The position numbers were made by a program, and so were the translations under genes. Below, in pieces: positions 1 to 5,537 of a DNA stretch of 5,766 nucleotides. The notes under the pieces are model-generated. The model worked only from the letters and a program-made list of their open reading frames with translations. It was not told where the DNA came from and made no database searches. The DNA comes from Planctomycetota bacterium (GTDB taxonomy: Bacteria; Planctomycetota; UBA1135; GCA-002686595), in NCBI GenBank assembly GCA_004296785.1, contig SCVU01000139.1, positions 1 through 5,766 on the forward strand. Direction: 5' to 3'. Positions within the stretch are counted from its first letter, which is position 1. Each line of letters opens with the position of its first letter.

Positions 1-1
1 C

Positions 2-196
2 GTCGAGGCCGCGCTCGCCGATCCGCGCGCGTGGGGGGGACGCGAGCTGCAGCTCGAGCTCGAGACGTACACGTGGTCGGTGCTCGGCGCGCGCGCGCCG
101 ACCGCGGGCGAGCTCGTCGACGGTCTGGAACGCGAGTACCGGCACCTGCTCGAGCTGCTCGCGCGGCGCGGCTGGCATCTCGAATCGGGGCGTTGA
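2..196 (+). CDS. EboE-like TIM-barrel protein, C-terminal fragment (5' end outside window)
   Basis: This is the last 64 codons of a gene entering from the left, ending at TGA 194-196. The frame reads ...RELQLELETYTWSVLG..., then an amphipathic helix (ELVDGLEREYRHLLELLARR), and stops at ESGR. The ETYTWSVL segment followed by a helix with the pattern LV.G..REY resembles, from memory, the C-terminus of EboE, a xylose-isomerase-like TIM-barrel protein of the eboABCDEF cluster that is linked to transport or handling of a prenylated metabolite. Only the tail is visible, so no catalytic residues can be judged and the other ebo genes cannot be checked. No ebo-like gene follows it on the right; the next feature is a tRNA, so this is the end of its transcription unit. 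Codon use matches the rest of the window. It could be another TIM-barrel protein with a similar tail. Confidence 0.6.
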   Translation, partial: VEAALADPRAWGGRELQLELETYTWSVLGARAPTAGELVDGLEREYRHLLELLARRGWHLESGR

Positions 197-221
197 CACC
201 GACCGGCGCGCGCCGTAACTT
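193..221 (+). promoter_or_regulatory. sigma70-type promoter for tRNA-Glu
   Basis: A perfect TTGACA (193-198) and TAACTT (216-221) are separated by exactly 17 bp. TAACTT keeps the key T1, A2 and T6 of TATAAT. The stretch after the -10 (222-229) is almost all G and C, the kind of discriminator seen at stringently controlled stable-RNA promoters. Transcription would start near 228 and give a precursor with a leader of about 90 nt before the mature tRNA at 318. The -35 box contains the stop codon of the upstream gene (TGA 194-196). I found no better candidate closer to the tRNA. Confidence 0.55.
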
Positions 222-278
222 CCTGCCCCTCGAAACGGCGGGCGTGCCACCGAACTTAGGCCCGGTGCTAGCCCCCTG

Positions 279-294
279 CGGTCCTCACGGACCG
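279..294 (+). other. hairpin in the tRNA leader
   Basis: CGGTCC (279-284) and GGACCG (289-294) form a perfect 6-bp stem around a TCAC tetraloop, 23 bases before the first base of the tRNA. There is no T-run, so it is not a classical terminator. It may be a leader structure used in 5' processing of the tRNA precursor, or it may be chance in GC-rich DNA. Confidence 0.35.
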
Positions 295-317
295 GTCGGT
301 TCGACGCTTCATCGGGT

Positions 318-395
318 GGCCCCATCGTCTAGCCCGGCCTAGGACACCAGGTTTTCATCCTGGCGACAGGGGTTCGAATCCCCTTGGGGTCACCA
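318..395 (+). tRNA. tRNA-Glu (anticodon UUC), CCA end encoded
   Basis: A full cloverleaf can be drawn. The acceptor stem is GGCCCCA (318-324) with TGGGGTC (385-391), with one G-U pair. U8 is at 325. The D stem pairs 327-330 with 342-345, with A14 at 331 and the GG pair of the D loop at 336-337. The anticodon stem is CCAGG (347-351) with CCTGG (359-363), and the loop TTTTCAT carries anticodon TTC at 354-356. The variable loop has four bases (364-367). The T stem is AGGGG (368-372) with CCCCT (380-384) around TTCGAAT. The discriminator is A392 and CCA is encoded at 393-395. It reads glutamate codons GAA and, by wobble, GAG. No intron or missing arm is seen. Confidence 0.98.
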
Positions 396-397
396 CT

Positions 398-414
398 TCC
401 ACCGCCCGGGTGGA
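398..414 (+). terminator. hairpin just after tRNA-Glu, possible transcript end
   Basis: TCCACC (398-403) pairs with GGTGGA (409-414) around a five-base loop, two bases after the encoded CCA. The position suits a 3' border or terminator of the tRNA transcript. There is no T-tract after it, so intrinsic termination is unproven. It may only protect or present the 3' end for trimming. Confidence 0.35.
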
Positions 415-675
415 CGGCGCCGCGCCGAAACCCGCCCCGCTGGACCGCAGGACTCAGCGGGCCTGCCTCGCCGCAGGCGAAGTTGCCCGAGCGCGAGCTG
501 CGCTTCCCTCCGAGCGTCGCTCCACGCGCAACGCCGCATGCGCCGCTCGCGTTGACGGAAGCCGAACCGGACGTGAACTCAGCGCGGGTAGCGCCGCGCC
601 GCGCCTCGGCTCCACACTGCGTGAGCACTCACCGAAACCGTGTTCGATCACGCCGCAGCGGAGCCCTGACACCTG
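415..675. other. non-coding spacer with two stem-loops
   Basis: No credible gene is seen here; the open frames crossing it also cross the tRNA or are Ala/Arg-rich by composition. Two further perfect stems lie side by side: CCCGCTG/CAGCGGG (436-442 with 455-461, 12-base loop) and GCCTGC/GCAGGC (461-466 with 473-478, six-base loop). They could belong to the end of the tRNA transcript or to a small structured RNA, but neither has a T-run. The promoter of the next gene should lie between about 480 and 660, yet no convincing sigma70 pair is found; TTGACG at 552-557 has only a poor -10 partner. Confidence 0.4.
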
Positions 676-1647
676 ATGATCACTCGTCGCGCATTCTGTG
701 GCAGCACGCTCGGCGTCGGCGCCGCGCTCGCCCTCACTCCGGAACTGCTGCGCGCCGCTCAGAAGTCGGAGGGCAAGCTCATCGAGCGGGCCATCCCGTC
801 TTCCGGTGAGAAGCTCCCGGTCATCGGCCTGACGTTCGGCAACATCGCGCCGTCCACGGATCACGCCGCGCTCAAGGAGGTGCTCAAGACGCTGGTCGAC
901 AGCGGCGGCCGAGTCGTCGACACGATGCACGACAGCACCGGCGCGTCGGAGCTGGTCACCGCGACGCTCGCCAACGAGCTCGCGATCCAGAGCAAGGTCT
1001 TCTGGGCGGTGCGCGGTTCGCCTCCCGGCCCGCCGCAGCCCGAGGCCGCCGCCGCGAAAGCGCAGCTCGAGCGGTCGTTCGCGCGGTTGAAGGTGCCCAA
1101 GCTCGACCTCGTCCAGGTGCACGTCTTCGCCGACCCGTCGCACCTCGCCGTGATGAAGGAGCTGAAGAAGGAAGGGCGCGTCCGGTACATCGGCGTGCAG
1201 GTGATCGCCGACAACCAGTACGAGAAGCTCGAGTCGATGATGCGCAACGAGCCGATCGACTTCGTCGGCGTCGACTACGCGATCGACAATCGGGGTGTCG
1301 AGGAGACGATCCTGCCGCTTGCAGAGGAGCGCAAGATCGGCGTGCTGGCCTACCTCCCGTTCGGCGGCAACTCAGCGCGCGACGGCTCGAACACGAGCCG
1401 GCTCTTCCCGCGCGCGGGCACGCGGCCACTCCCGGAGTGGGCCGCCGATTTCGACGCCAAGACGTGGGCGCAGTTCTTCCTGAAGTACGTGATCAGCCAT
1501 CCTGCCGTCACGGTGGTGCGCACGGGGACGAGCCAGGCGAAGCACATGCTCGACAACATCGCTGGCGGAATCGGGCGCCTGCCGGACGCGGCGACGCGCA
1601 AGCGCATGGCGGAGCTGGTCGACGCGTGGCCGGCGGCCGCGCGCTGA
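676..1647 (+). CDS. Tat-exported aldo/keto reductase family protein, probably catalytically altered
   Basis: A 323-residue protein of the aldo/keto reductase (AKR) TIM-barrel superfamily with a twin-arginine signal peptide: TRRAFCG at residues 3-9, then a hydrophobic stretch to about residue 20. It belongs by eye to the group of secreted AKRs with FLK..ISHPAVT near the C-terminus (268-279 here) and a TGTS...HMLDN cofactor-phosphate site (284-294). Of the usual tetrad Asp/Tyr/Lys/His, Asp82 (VVDT) and His149 (QVH) are present. The YG motif is replaced by DSTG with one extra residue, putting Ser87/Thr88 where Tyr belongs, and the Lys position reads Arg113 (AVRG). Length is normal for the group and there is no frameshift. 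The ATG is the only reasonable start: an in-frame TGA lies at 667-669, and the Tat motif begins at residue 3. A GGAG at 660-663 is rather far upstream (12 nt). It may bind NADP(H) in the periplasm without classical reductase activity. The substrate is unknown. Confidence 0.88.
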   Translation: MITRRAFCGSTLGVGAALALTPELLRAAQKSEGKLIERAIPSSGEKLPVIGLTFGNIAPSTDHAALKEVLKTLVDSGGRVVDTMHDSTGASELVTATLANELAIQSKVFWAVRGSPPGPPQPEAAAAKAQLERSFARLKVPKLDLVQVHVFADPSHLAVMKELKKEGRVRYIGVQVIADNQYEKLESMMRNEPIDFVGVDYAIDNRGVEETILPLAEERKIGVLAYLPFGGNSARDGSNTSRLFPRAGTRPLPEWAADFDAKTWAQFFLKYVISHPAVTVVRTGTSQAKHMLDNIAGGIGRLPDAATRKRMAELVDAWPAAAR

Positions 1648-1683
1648 GATCGCCAAGCTCGCGCTCGTCGATGTGCGTGCGCG

Positions 1684-1689
1684 TAGAAT
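1684..1689 (+). promoter_or_regulatory. -10 box (TAGAAT) for the three-gene run
   Basis: TAGAAT matches TATAAT at five of six positions. It lies in the 54-bp gap after the aldo/keto reductase gene and ends 12 bases before ATG 1702. A start site about 7 bases downstream would leave an mRNA leader of only about 5 bases. No -35 resembling TTGACA is found at the proper distance. The box sits between CGCG repeats (1680-1683 and 1690-1693), giving a small dyad that could be an operator or chance. Confidence 0.4.
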
Positions 1690-1701
1690 CGCGTGCACCA
1701 G

Positions 1702-2742
1702 ATGAAGGTGCTCCTTGCGATCGGTCTGGTCGGACTCGCCGCGCTCGCGAGCGACGACACGCCGCGCTACGCGCCGAAGGAAGGCGCGCAACTCGTCCGG
1801 ACGTGGGAGAGCCGCATCGAGCTCGATCTCGAGAAGTGGGAGCTGCGGATCGACGACCGCGAGCCAATGGACGTGCTCGAGTTGGGGCTCGGGTTCGACA
1901 TGCAGATCGAGCACAACCGGCAGCTCGAGCTGACGGACACGTTCACGAGAGTGAACGCGGGACGACCCGAGCGCGTCGAGCGCGCATTCACGACCATCGC
2001 CGCCAAGGCGAAGGCGACGCGCGGTAGTGAGCGCTTCTCGAGTGAGACGAAGTTCGAGGGCACGAGTCGGCTCGCCGGCGAACGCGTCGTGTTCGAGCGC
2101 GACGGCGATGCGTGGAAGGTCGGCTTCGCCGACGGTTCGCGCACGGTCGAGGAGCTCCTCGCCGGGCTCGAGCAGGACCTCGATTTCAGCGCGTGGCTGC
2201 CGGGGCGAAGCGTCGAGATCGGCGAGCGGTGGAAGATCGAAGCCCGGACGCTCGATGCGCTGCTCCGACCCGGCGGTGCGCTGAAGCTCGAGCTGAAGGC
2301 GTCGGGCGCCTCGTCCGAAGCCATCAAGATCATCGGCGCCTCGCCCGACCTATGGATCGGCGAGTTCGAGGGCGACGTCGACGCGACACTCGTGGCCGTC
2401 GACTCGAAGGACGGCGCCCGGCTCGCGCGCATCCGACTCGAAGTCGACGCCCGCGCCGAGAAGGACTTGCGCGAGGTCATCCGGGAGCTGAACGAGACGG
2501 CGGGGCACGTCGACGCGGGCACCCTCGAGGATTGCACCGACGTGCTCACCTGGGAGGCCGAAGGCGCGCTCGTCTGGGACATCGCGGCCGGTCGGATGCG
2601 CTCGCTCGAGCTCGACGGCCACCTCGACGTGGCGTATCGGATACACGCGATCGGTGAGCCGAGCGGGTACGGAACGGAGTGGGACCACCGGATGAGCTTC
2701 CACGGCAAGCTCGCCGTCGAGCTCGAGGTTGGAGAGCCTTAG
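1702..2742 (+). CDS. secreted protein of unknown function, first gene of the run
   Basis: I do not recognise a named family. From ATG 1702 the product has 346 residues. It opens with a Sec-type signal peptide (MKVLLAIGLVGLAALA, cleavage probably near residue 16 before SDD) and has no lipobox Cys or later membrane span, so it should be released outside the cytoplasmic membrane. The rest is acidic and rich in alternating charged and hydrophobic residues, as in beta-sheet proteins. Visible landmarks are a GxxxEIGERW segment (about 168-177) and EGALVWDIAAGRMRSLELDG (about 287-306). The second is typical of secreted proteins with repeated beta-sandwich or barrel halves, where a strand pair reads 'converted to/defined by its own amount'; this resemblance is weak. 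GTG 1693 in the same frame is an alternative start, but it is only 3 bases from the TAGAAT box and spoils the Lys-then-hydrophobic signal start. No Shine-Dalgarno precedes either start. The next gene begins 3 bp after its stop, so they are co-transcribed. Confidence 0.8.
   Translation: MKVLLAIGLVGLAALASDDTPRYAPKEGAQLVRTWESRIELDLEKWELRIDDREPMDVLELGLGFDMQIEHNRQLELTDTFTRVNAGRPERVERAFTTIAAKAKATRGSERFSSETKFEGTSRLAGERVVFERDGDAWKVGFADGSRTVEELLAGLEQDLDFSAWLPGRSVEIGERWKIEARTLDALLRPGGALKLELKASGASSEAIKIIGASPDLWIGEFEGDVDATLVAVDSKDGARLARIRLEVDARAEKDLREVIRELNETAGHVDAGTLEDCTDVLTWEAEGALVWDIAAGRMRSLELDGHLDVAYRIHAIGEPSGYGTEWDHRMSFHGKLAVELEVGEP
2731..2736 (+). promoter_or_regulatory. ribosome binding site of the DUF3465 gene
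   Basis: GGAGAG lies 9 bases before ATG 2746, inside the last codons of the preceding gene. It decides the start: the later in-frame ATG at 2776 has no such site. Its place before the upstream stop codon (2740-2742) suggests translation of the two genes is coupled. Confidence 0.65.
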
Positions 2743-2745
2743 CGC

Positions 2746-3192
2746 ATGACGATCGTCGCCGACACTCGCTCGCAGATGCGCGGGCAGCTCTTCTTCCTCG
2801 CGGTCGCGCTCGTCCTCGGCGCGATCATGTACTTCACGAGCGACCGAGAGTCGCCGGGCACGGACACCGACGTCGCGCTGCTCGACGCGATCGAGTCGCA
2901 CGCGACCCACGCGTGGGTCGAGACCGATGCGACGGTCGTCAAGATCCTCGCCGACGATCAGGAAGGCGATCGACACCAGCGCTTCCTCGTCGACGTCGAA
3001 GGGAAGTCGCTGCTCGTCGCGCACAACATCGACATCGCCGCGCGCGCGCCTGTCATTCCGGGTGAGACCATCCGACTGCGCGGGCAGTACGAGTGGAACG
3101 AGGAGGGTGGCGTGCTGCACTGGACGCACCGCGCGCTGCGCCAGACCGGGCCCGACGGATGGCTCCGCGTGCGCGGAGTGACGTACTGGTGA
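2746..3192 (+). CDS. DUF3465 family protein, membrane-anchored
   Basis: A 148-residue protein. Residues 13-31 form one hydrophobic span (FFLAVALVLGAIMYF in its core) that works as an uncleaved anchor or signal, followed by an acidic linker (32-45). The rest matches the DUF3465 pattern as I know it: a charged DRHQRF (75-80), LLVAHNID (89-96), GQYEWNEEGGVLHWTH (113-128) and a closing DGWLRVRGVTY (137-147). The sequence suggests a small all-beta, OB-like domain on the outer side of the membrane. The family has no established function. In family members I recall, HWTH is followed by R/H-D-P-x-G-R-H; here it reads RALRQTG, so the usual Asp and His are missing. The gene starts 3 bp after its upstream neighbour and its TGA (3190-3192) shares a base with the next ATG. 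Placement between a secreted protein and a glycosidase lipoprotein suggests a cell-envelope role; this is inference. Confidence 0.85.
   Translation: MTIVADTRSQMRGQLFFLAVALVLGAIMYFTSDRESPGTDTDVALLDAIESHATHAWVETDATVVKILADDQEGDRHQRFLVDVEGKSLLVAHNIDIAARAPVIPGETIRLRGQYEWNEEGGVLHWTHRALRQTGPDGWLRVRGVTYW
3163..3178 (+). promoter_or_regulatory. hairpin covering the ribosome binding site of the lipoprotein gene
   Basis: CTCCGC (3163-3168) and GCGGAG (3173-3178) form a perfect 6-bp stem with a GTGC loop. The 3' arm holds the only Shine-Dalgarno-like GGAG (3175-3178) before ATG 3192, 13 bases away. Folded, it would block initiation. A ribosome finishing the DUF3465 gene at 3190-3192 would melt it, which gives coupling. 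The arms also encode part of the conserved GWLRVRG end of DUF3465, so coding constraint could explain the repeat. Confidence 0.4.
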
Positions 3193-5537
3193 TGCGCGCG
3201 CCGCGGTCGCTGCGCGCTCGCTGGTGGCTGCTCGCGCTCGCGGCGCTGCTGGCCGGCTGCCGCGCGCCGTGCGGCGACGGGGAGGAGGGACCGGCGTACT
3301 TGCCGACGCTCGCGCCCGAGCTCGTCGCGCGCGATCTCGTGTGGTCGAGCCCTGGCCTCGACGCGACTGGCTCGGTGCCGATCGGCAACGGTCAGCTCGG
3401 TGCGAATGCATGGGTCGAACTGAGCGGCGACCTGTGCCTGTATCTGTCGCGCACCGACTCGTGGAGCGAGGCGAATCGACTGCTCAAGGTCGGCAAGCTC
3501 CGCATCAGCGCCGATCCGCCGCTGCTCGCGGCTGGCGCGCCGTTCGAGCAGGCGCTGCGGTTGTCGAGCGGCGCGCTCGAGATCCGCTGCGGCGCCGGCG
3601 ACGACGAGACGCGCGTCGAGCTGTGGATCGACGCCGCCGAACCTGTCGTGCGCGTGCGCGCGACGAGCGCGCGGCCGCGGCGCTTCTCCGTCGCGAACGA
3701 GGGCTGGCGCAACGAGCCGAAGCGGCTTCAAGGCGACGAGCTCGCCTCGTCGTGGACTCTGCGCGACGCGCCCGCGTCGATCGAGATCGTCGAATCGGCC
3801 GACCGCGTGCTCGACGTCGACGCGATCGATGGGAACGCCGCCATCGCCTGGTGCCACTTCAACGCCGATTCCTGCGTCCCGCTCGTGCTCGCGCACCAGG
3901 ACCTCGACGCGTTGCCGAGCGCGAAGCTCGTCGAGCGCGAGGCGCTGCGCGGCCGCGCGTTCGGCGCGTGCGTCGTCGCGAGCGAAGCGCGGCGCGCGTC
4001 GCCGCAGCGCCTGGAGAGCGAGCGACCGACGCGCTCGTTCGAGGTCGCGGTCGCCGCGCCGTCGCTGACCGATGCGAGCCCCGAGCGCTGGCTCGAGCGC
4101 GCGCGCAGCTTGCTCGACCAAGCCACGGAGCTTCGAGACTCGCGCGAGCGCACCGCCGAACACTGGCGCGAGGTGTGGGGCCGCTCGTGGATCGTCGCGA
4201 GCGGCAGTGCGGACGCCGAGCGACTGACCGAGGCGTATCAACTGCAGCGCTGGGTCCAGCAGTGCGGCGGCGGCGGCCCGTACCCGATCAAGTTCAACGG
4301 CTCGATCTTCACCGTCGAACCCGCGGCGGCAGGCGGCCAGCCGTGGAACGCCGACTGGCGCCGCTGGGGCGGCGACTACTGGTGGCAGAACACGCGCCTG
4401 CCGTACCACGCGATGCTCGCCAGCGGCGACTTCGAGCAGATGGAGCCGCTGTTCGACACGTACCGCGCGATGCTGCCGCTGTGCCGCGAGCGCGCGCGGC
4501 ACTACCACGGCGCGTCGGGCGCGTACTTCCCCGAGACCGTCACGCACTTCGGCGCGTACTCGAACGGCGACTACGGTTGGAACCGCGACGGTCACGCAGC
4601 GAACGAGGTGCTGTGCCCGTGGTGGCAGTGGGCGTGGAACCAGGGGCTCGAGCTCGTCGCGCTGATGCTCGATCGCAACGCGCACGCGCCGAGCGAGTGG
4701 TTCGTGAACGAGCGCATCGTGCCGATGGCGCGCGGCGTGCTCGCGTACTTCGACACGCGCTTCGAGCGCGACGCGCACGGCGTGCTCGTGATCACGCCGA
4801 CGCAGGCGCTCGAGACGCACTGGCACGGCGTCGTCGACGACATGCCGTGCGTCGCGGGGTTGCGCGACGTGTGCACGCGATTGCTCGCGTTGCCGCCGTC
4901 GCTCGGCAGTGCTGAGGACCGCGCGCTGTGGCGGCGGATGCTCGACGCGGCGCCCGAGCTACCGGTCGAGACGCGCGACGGGCGCCGCGCGCTCGCGCCG
5001 GCCCGCGTGTACGACAAGAGCCGGCAGAACTGCGAGACGCCCGAGCTCTACGCGGTGTGGCCGTTCCGCCTGACGGGACCCGGCCGCGCGCTCGAAGCCG
5101 AAGCGCGCGCCGCGTACGAGCTGCGTCGCGATCGCTTCGAGAACGGCTGGCCGCAGGACGGGACGGACGCCGCGCTGCTCGGGATGACCGACGAAGCGCG
5201 GCGCATCCTCGTGGCGAAGCTCGCGAACTCGCATCCGAAGTACCGTTTCCCCGCGACGTGGGGGCCGAACTTCGACTGGCTGCCGGACCAGTGCCACGGC
5301 TCGAACCTGATGCTGCTCGCGCAGTCGCTGCTGTTGCAGGAGCGCGAGGGCAAGCTCGTCGTGCTGCCGGCGTGGCCGGTGGAGTGGGACGTGCGCTTCC
5401 GACTGTGGGCGTCGAACTGGACGCGCGTCGAGGTCGACGTCGTCGGCGGTCGGATCACGCGGCTCGACGTGTGGCCGACGTCGCGCCGCGCGGACGTCGT
5501 GATCCGCTTGCCGTTCAGCGAGTCGTCGACGCCGTAG
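3192..5537 (+). CDS. DUF5703/GH95-like glycoside hydrolase lipoprotein
   Basis: A 781-residue lipoprotein. A signal peptide (hydrophobic 11-22 after RSLRAR) ends in the lipobox LLAGC with Cys23 as the lipidated residue. Arg24 follows, so no +2 Asp holds it in the inner membrane. An N-terminal beta-sandwich (about 45-290) begins WSSPGLDATGSVPIGNGQLG, as in DUF5703 and GH95-type enzymes. The (alpha/alpha)6 barrel (about 295-700) shows YPIKFNGSIFT (364-374), WGGDYWWQNTRLPYHAMLASGDFEQM (392-417), GAYFPETVTHFG (443-454), ENPELYAV-like ETPELYAVWP (615-624) and NFDWLPDQCHGS (693-704). A final beta domain has LLPAWP-like VLPAWPVEWDV (724-734). Glu448 in GAYFPET is a candidate general acid by position, not proven. 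The protein probably cleaves a glycosidic bond in an extracellular or periplasmic glycan; the sugar is unknown (fucose or galactose are GH95 precedents). ATG 3192 is chosen over frame-open positions upstream because it overlaps the previous stop (TGATG) and directly starts the signal peptide. No truncation is seen. Confidence 0.9.
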   Translation: MRAPRSLRARWWLLALAALLAGCRAPCGDGEEGPAYLPTLAPELVARDLVWSSPGLDATGSVPIGNGQLGANAWVELSGDLCLYLSRTDSWSEANRLLKVGKLRISADPPLLAAGAPFEQALRLSSGALEIRCGAGDDETRVELWIDAAEPVVRVRATSARPRRFSVANEGWRNEPKRLQGDELASSWTLRDAPASIEIVESADRVLDVDAIDGNAAIAWCHFNADSCVPLVLAHQDLDALPSAKLVEREALRGRAFGACVVASEARRASPQRLESERPTRSFEVAVAAPSLTDASPERWLERARSLLDQATELRDSRERTAEHWREVWGRSWIVASGSADAERLTEAYQLQRWVQQCGGGGPYPIKFNGSIFTVEPAAAGGQPWNADWRRWGGDYWWQNTRLPYHAMLASGDFEQMEPLFDTYRAMLPLCRERARHYHGASGAYFPETVTHFGAYSNGDYGWNRDGHAANEVLCPWWQWAWNQGLELVALMLDRNAHAPSEWFVNERIVPMARGVLAYFDTRFERDAHGVLVITPTQALETHWHGVVDDMPCVAGLRDVCTRLLALPPSLGSAEDRALWRRMLDAAPELPVETRDGRRALAPARVYDKSRQNCETPELYAVWPFRLTGPGRALEAEARAAYELRRDRFENGWPQDGTDAALLGMTDEARRILVAKLANSHPKYRFPATWGPNFDWLPDQCHGSNLMLLAQSLLLQEREGKLVVLPAWPVEWDVRFRLWASNWTRVEVDVVGGRITRLDVWPTSRRADVVIRLPFSESSTP

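Noticed and set aside
49..63. Repeated CTCGAG-type palindromes near the left end
   Set aside because: They encode the LELE stretch of the EboE-like tail and reflect codon choice, not a regulatory repeat.
552..579. Possible promoter TTGACG with TGAACT for the aldo/keto reductase gene
   Set aside because: The spacing is 16 bp and the second box matches only three of six positions with the wrong second base; too weak to annotate.
329..628. Minus-strand open frame of 99 codons across the tRNA
   Set aside because: Its end (DPKGIRTPVARMKTW) is the antisense translation of the tRNA-Glu gene, a known source of false protein entries; the rest is low-complexity.
1767..2708. 313-codon minus-strand open frame, Ser-rich
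   Set aside because: It lies wholly opposite the secreted protein gene, and its Ser/Arg excess comes from reverse reading of GAG/TCG-type codons.
3093..3191. Upstream extension of the glycosidase gene by 33 codons
   Set aside because: The extra residues overlap the conserved end of DUF3465 and would bury the signal peptide; ATG 3192 begins the signal directly.
2958..4826. 622-codon minus-strand open frame
   Set aside because: It is Arg/Ala/Val-rich and mirrors the codon-position bias of the plus-strand DUF3465 and DUF5703 genes, whose proteins match known families. It is a GC-rich shadow.
3224..4915. 563-codon plus-strand open frame in another phase
   Set aside because: The product is almost half Arg and Ala with no fold-like pattern, as expected from a shifted reading of the glycosidase gene.
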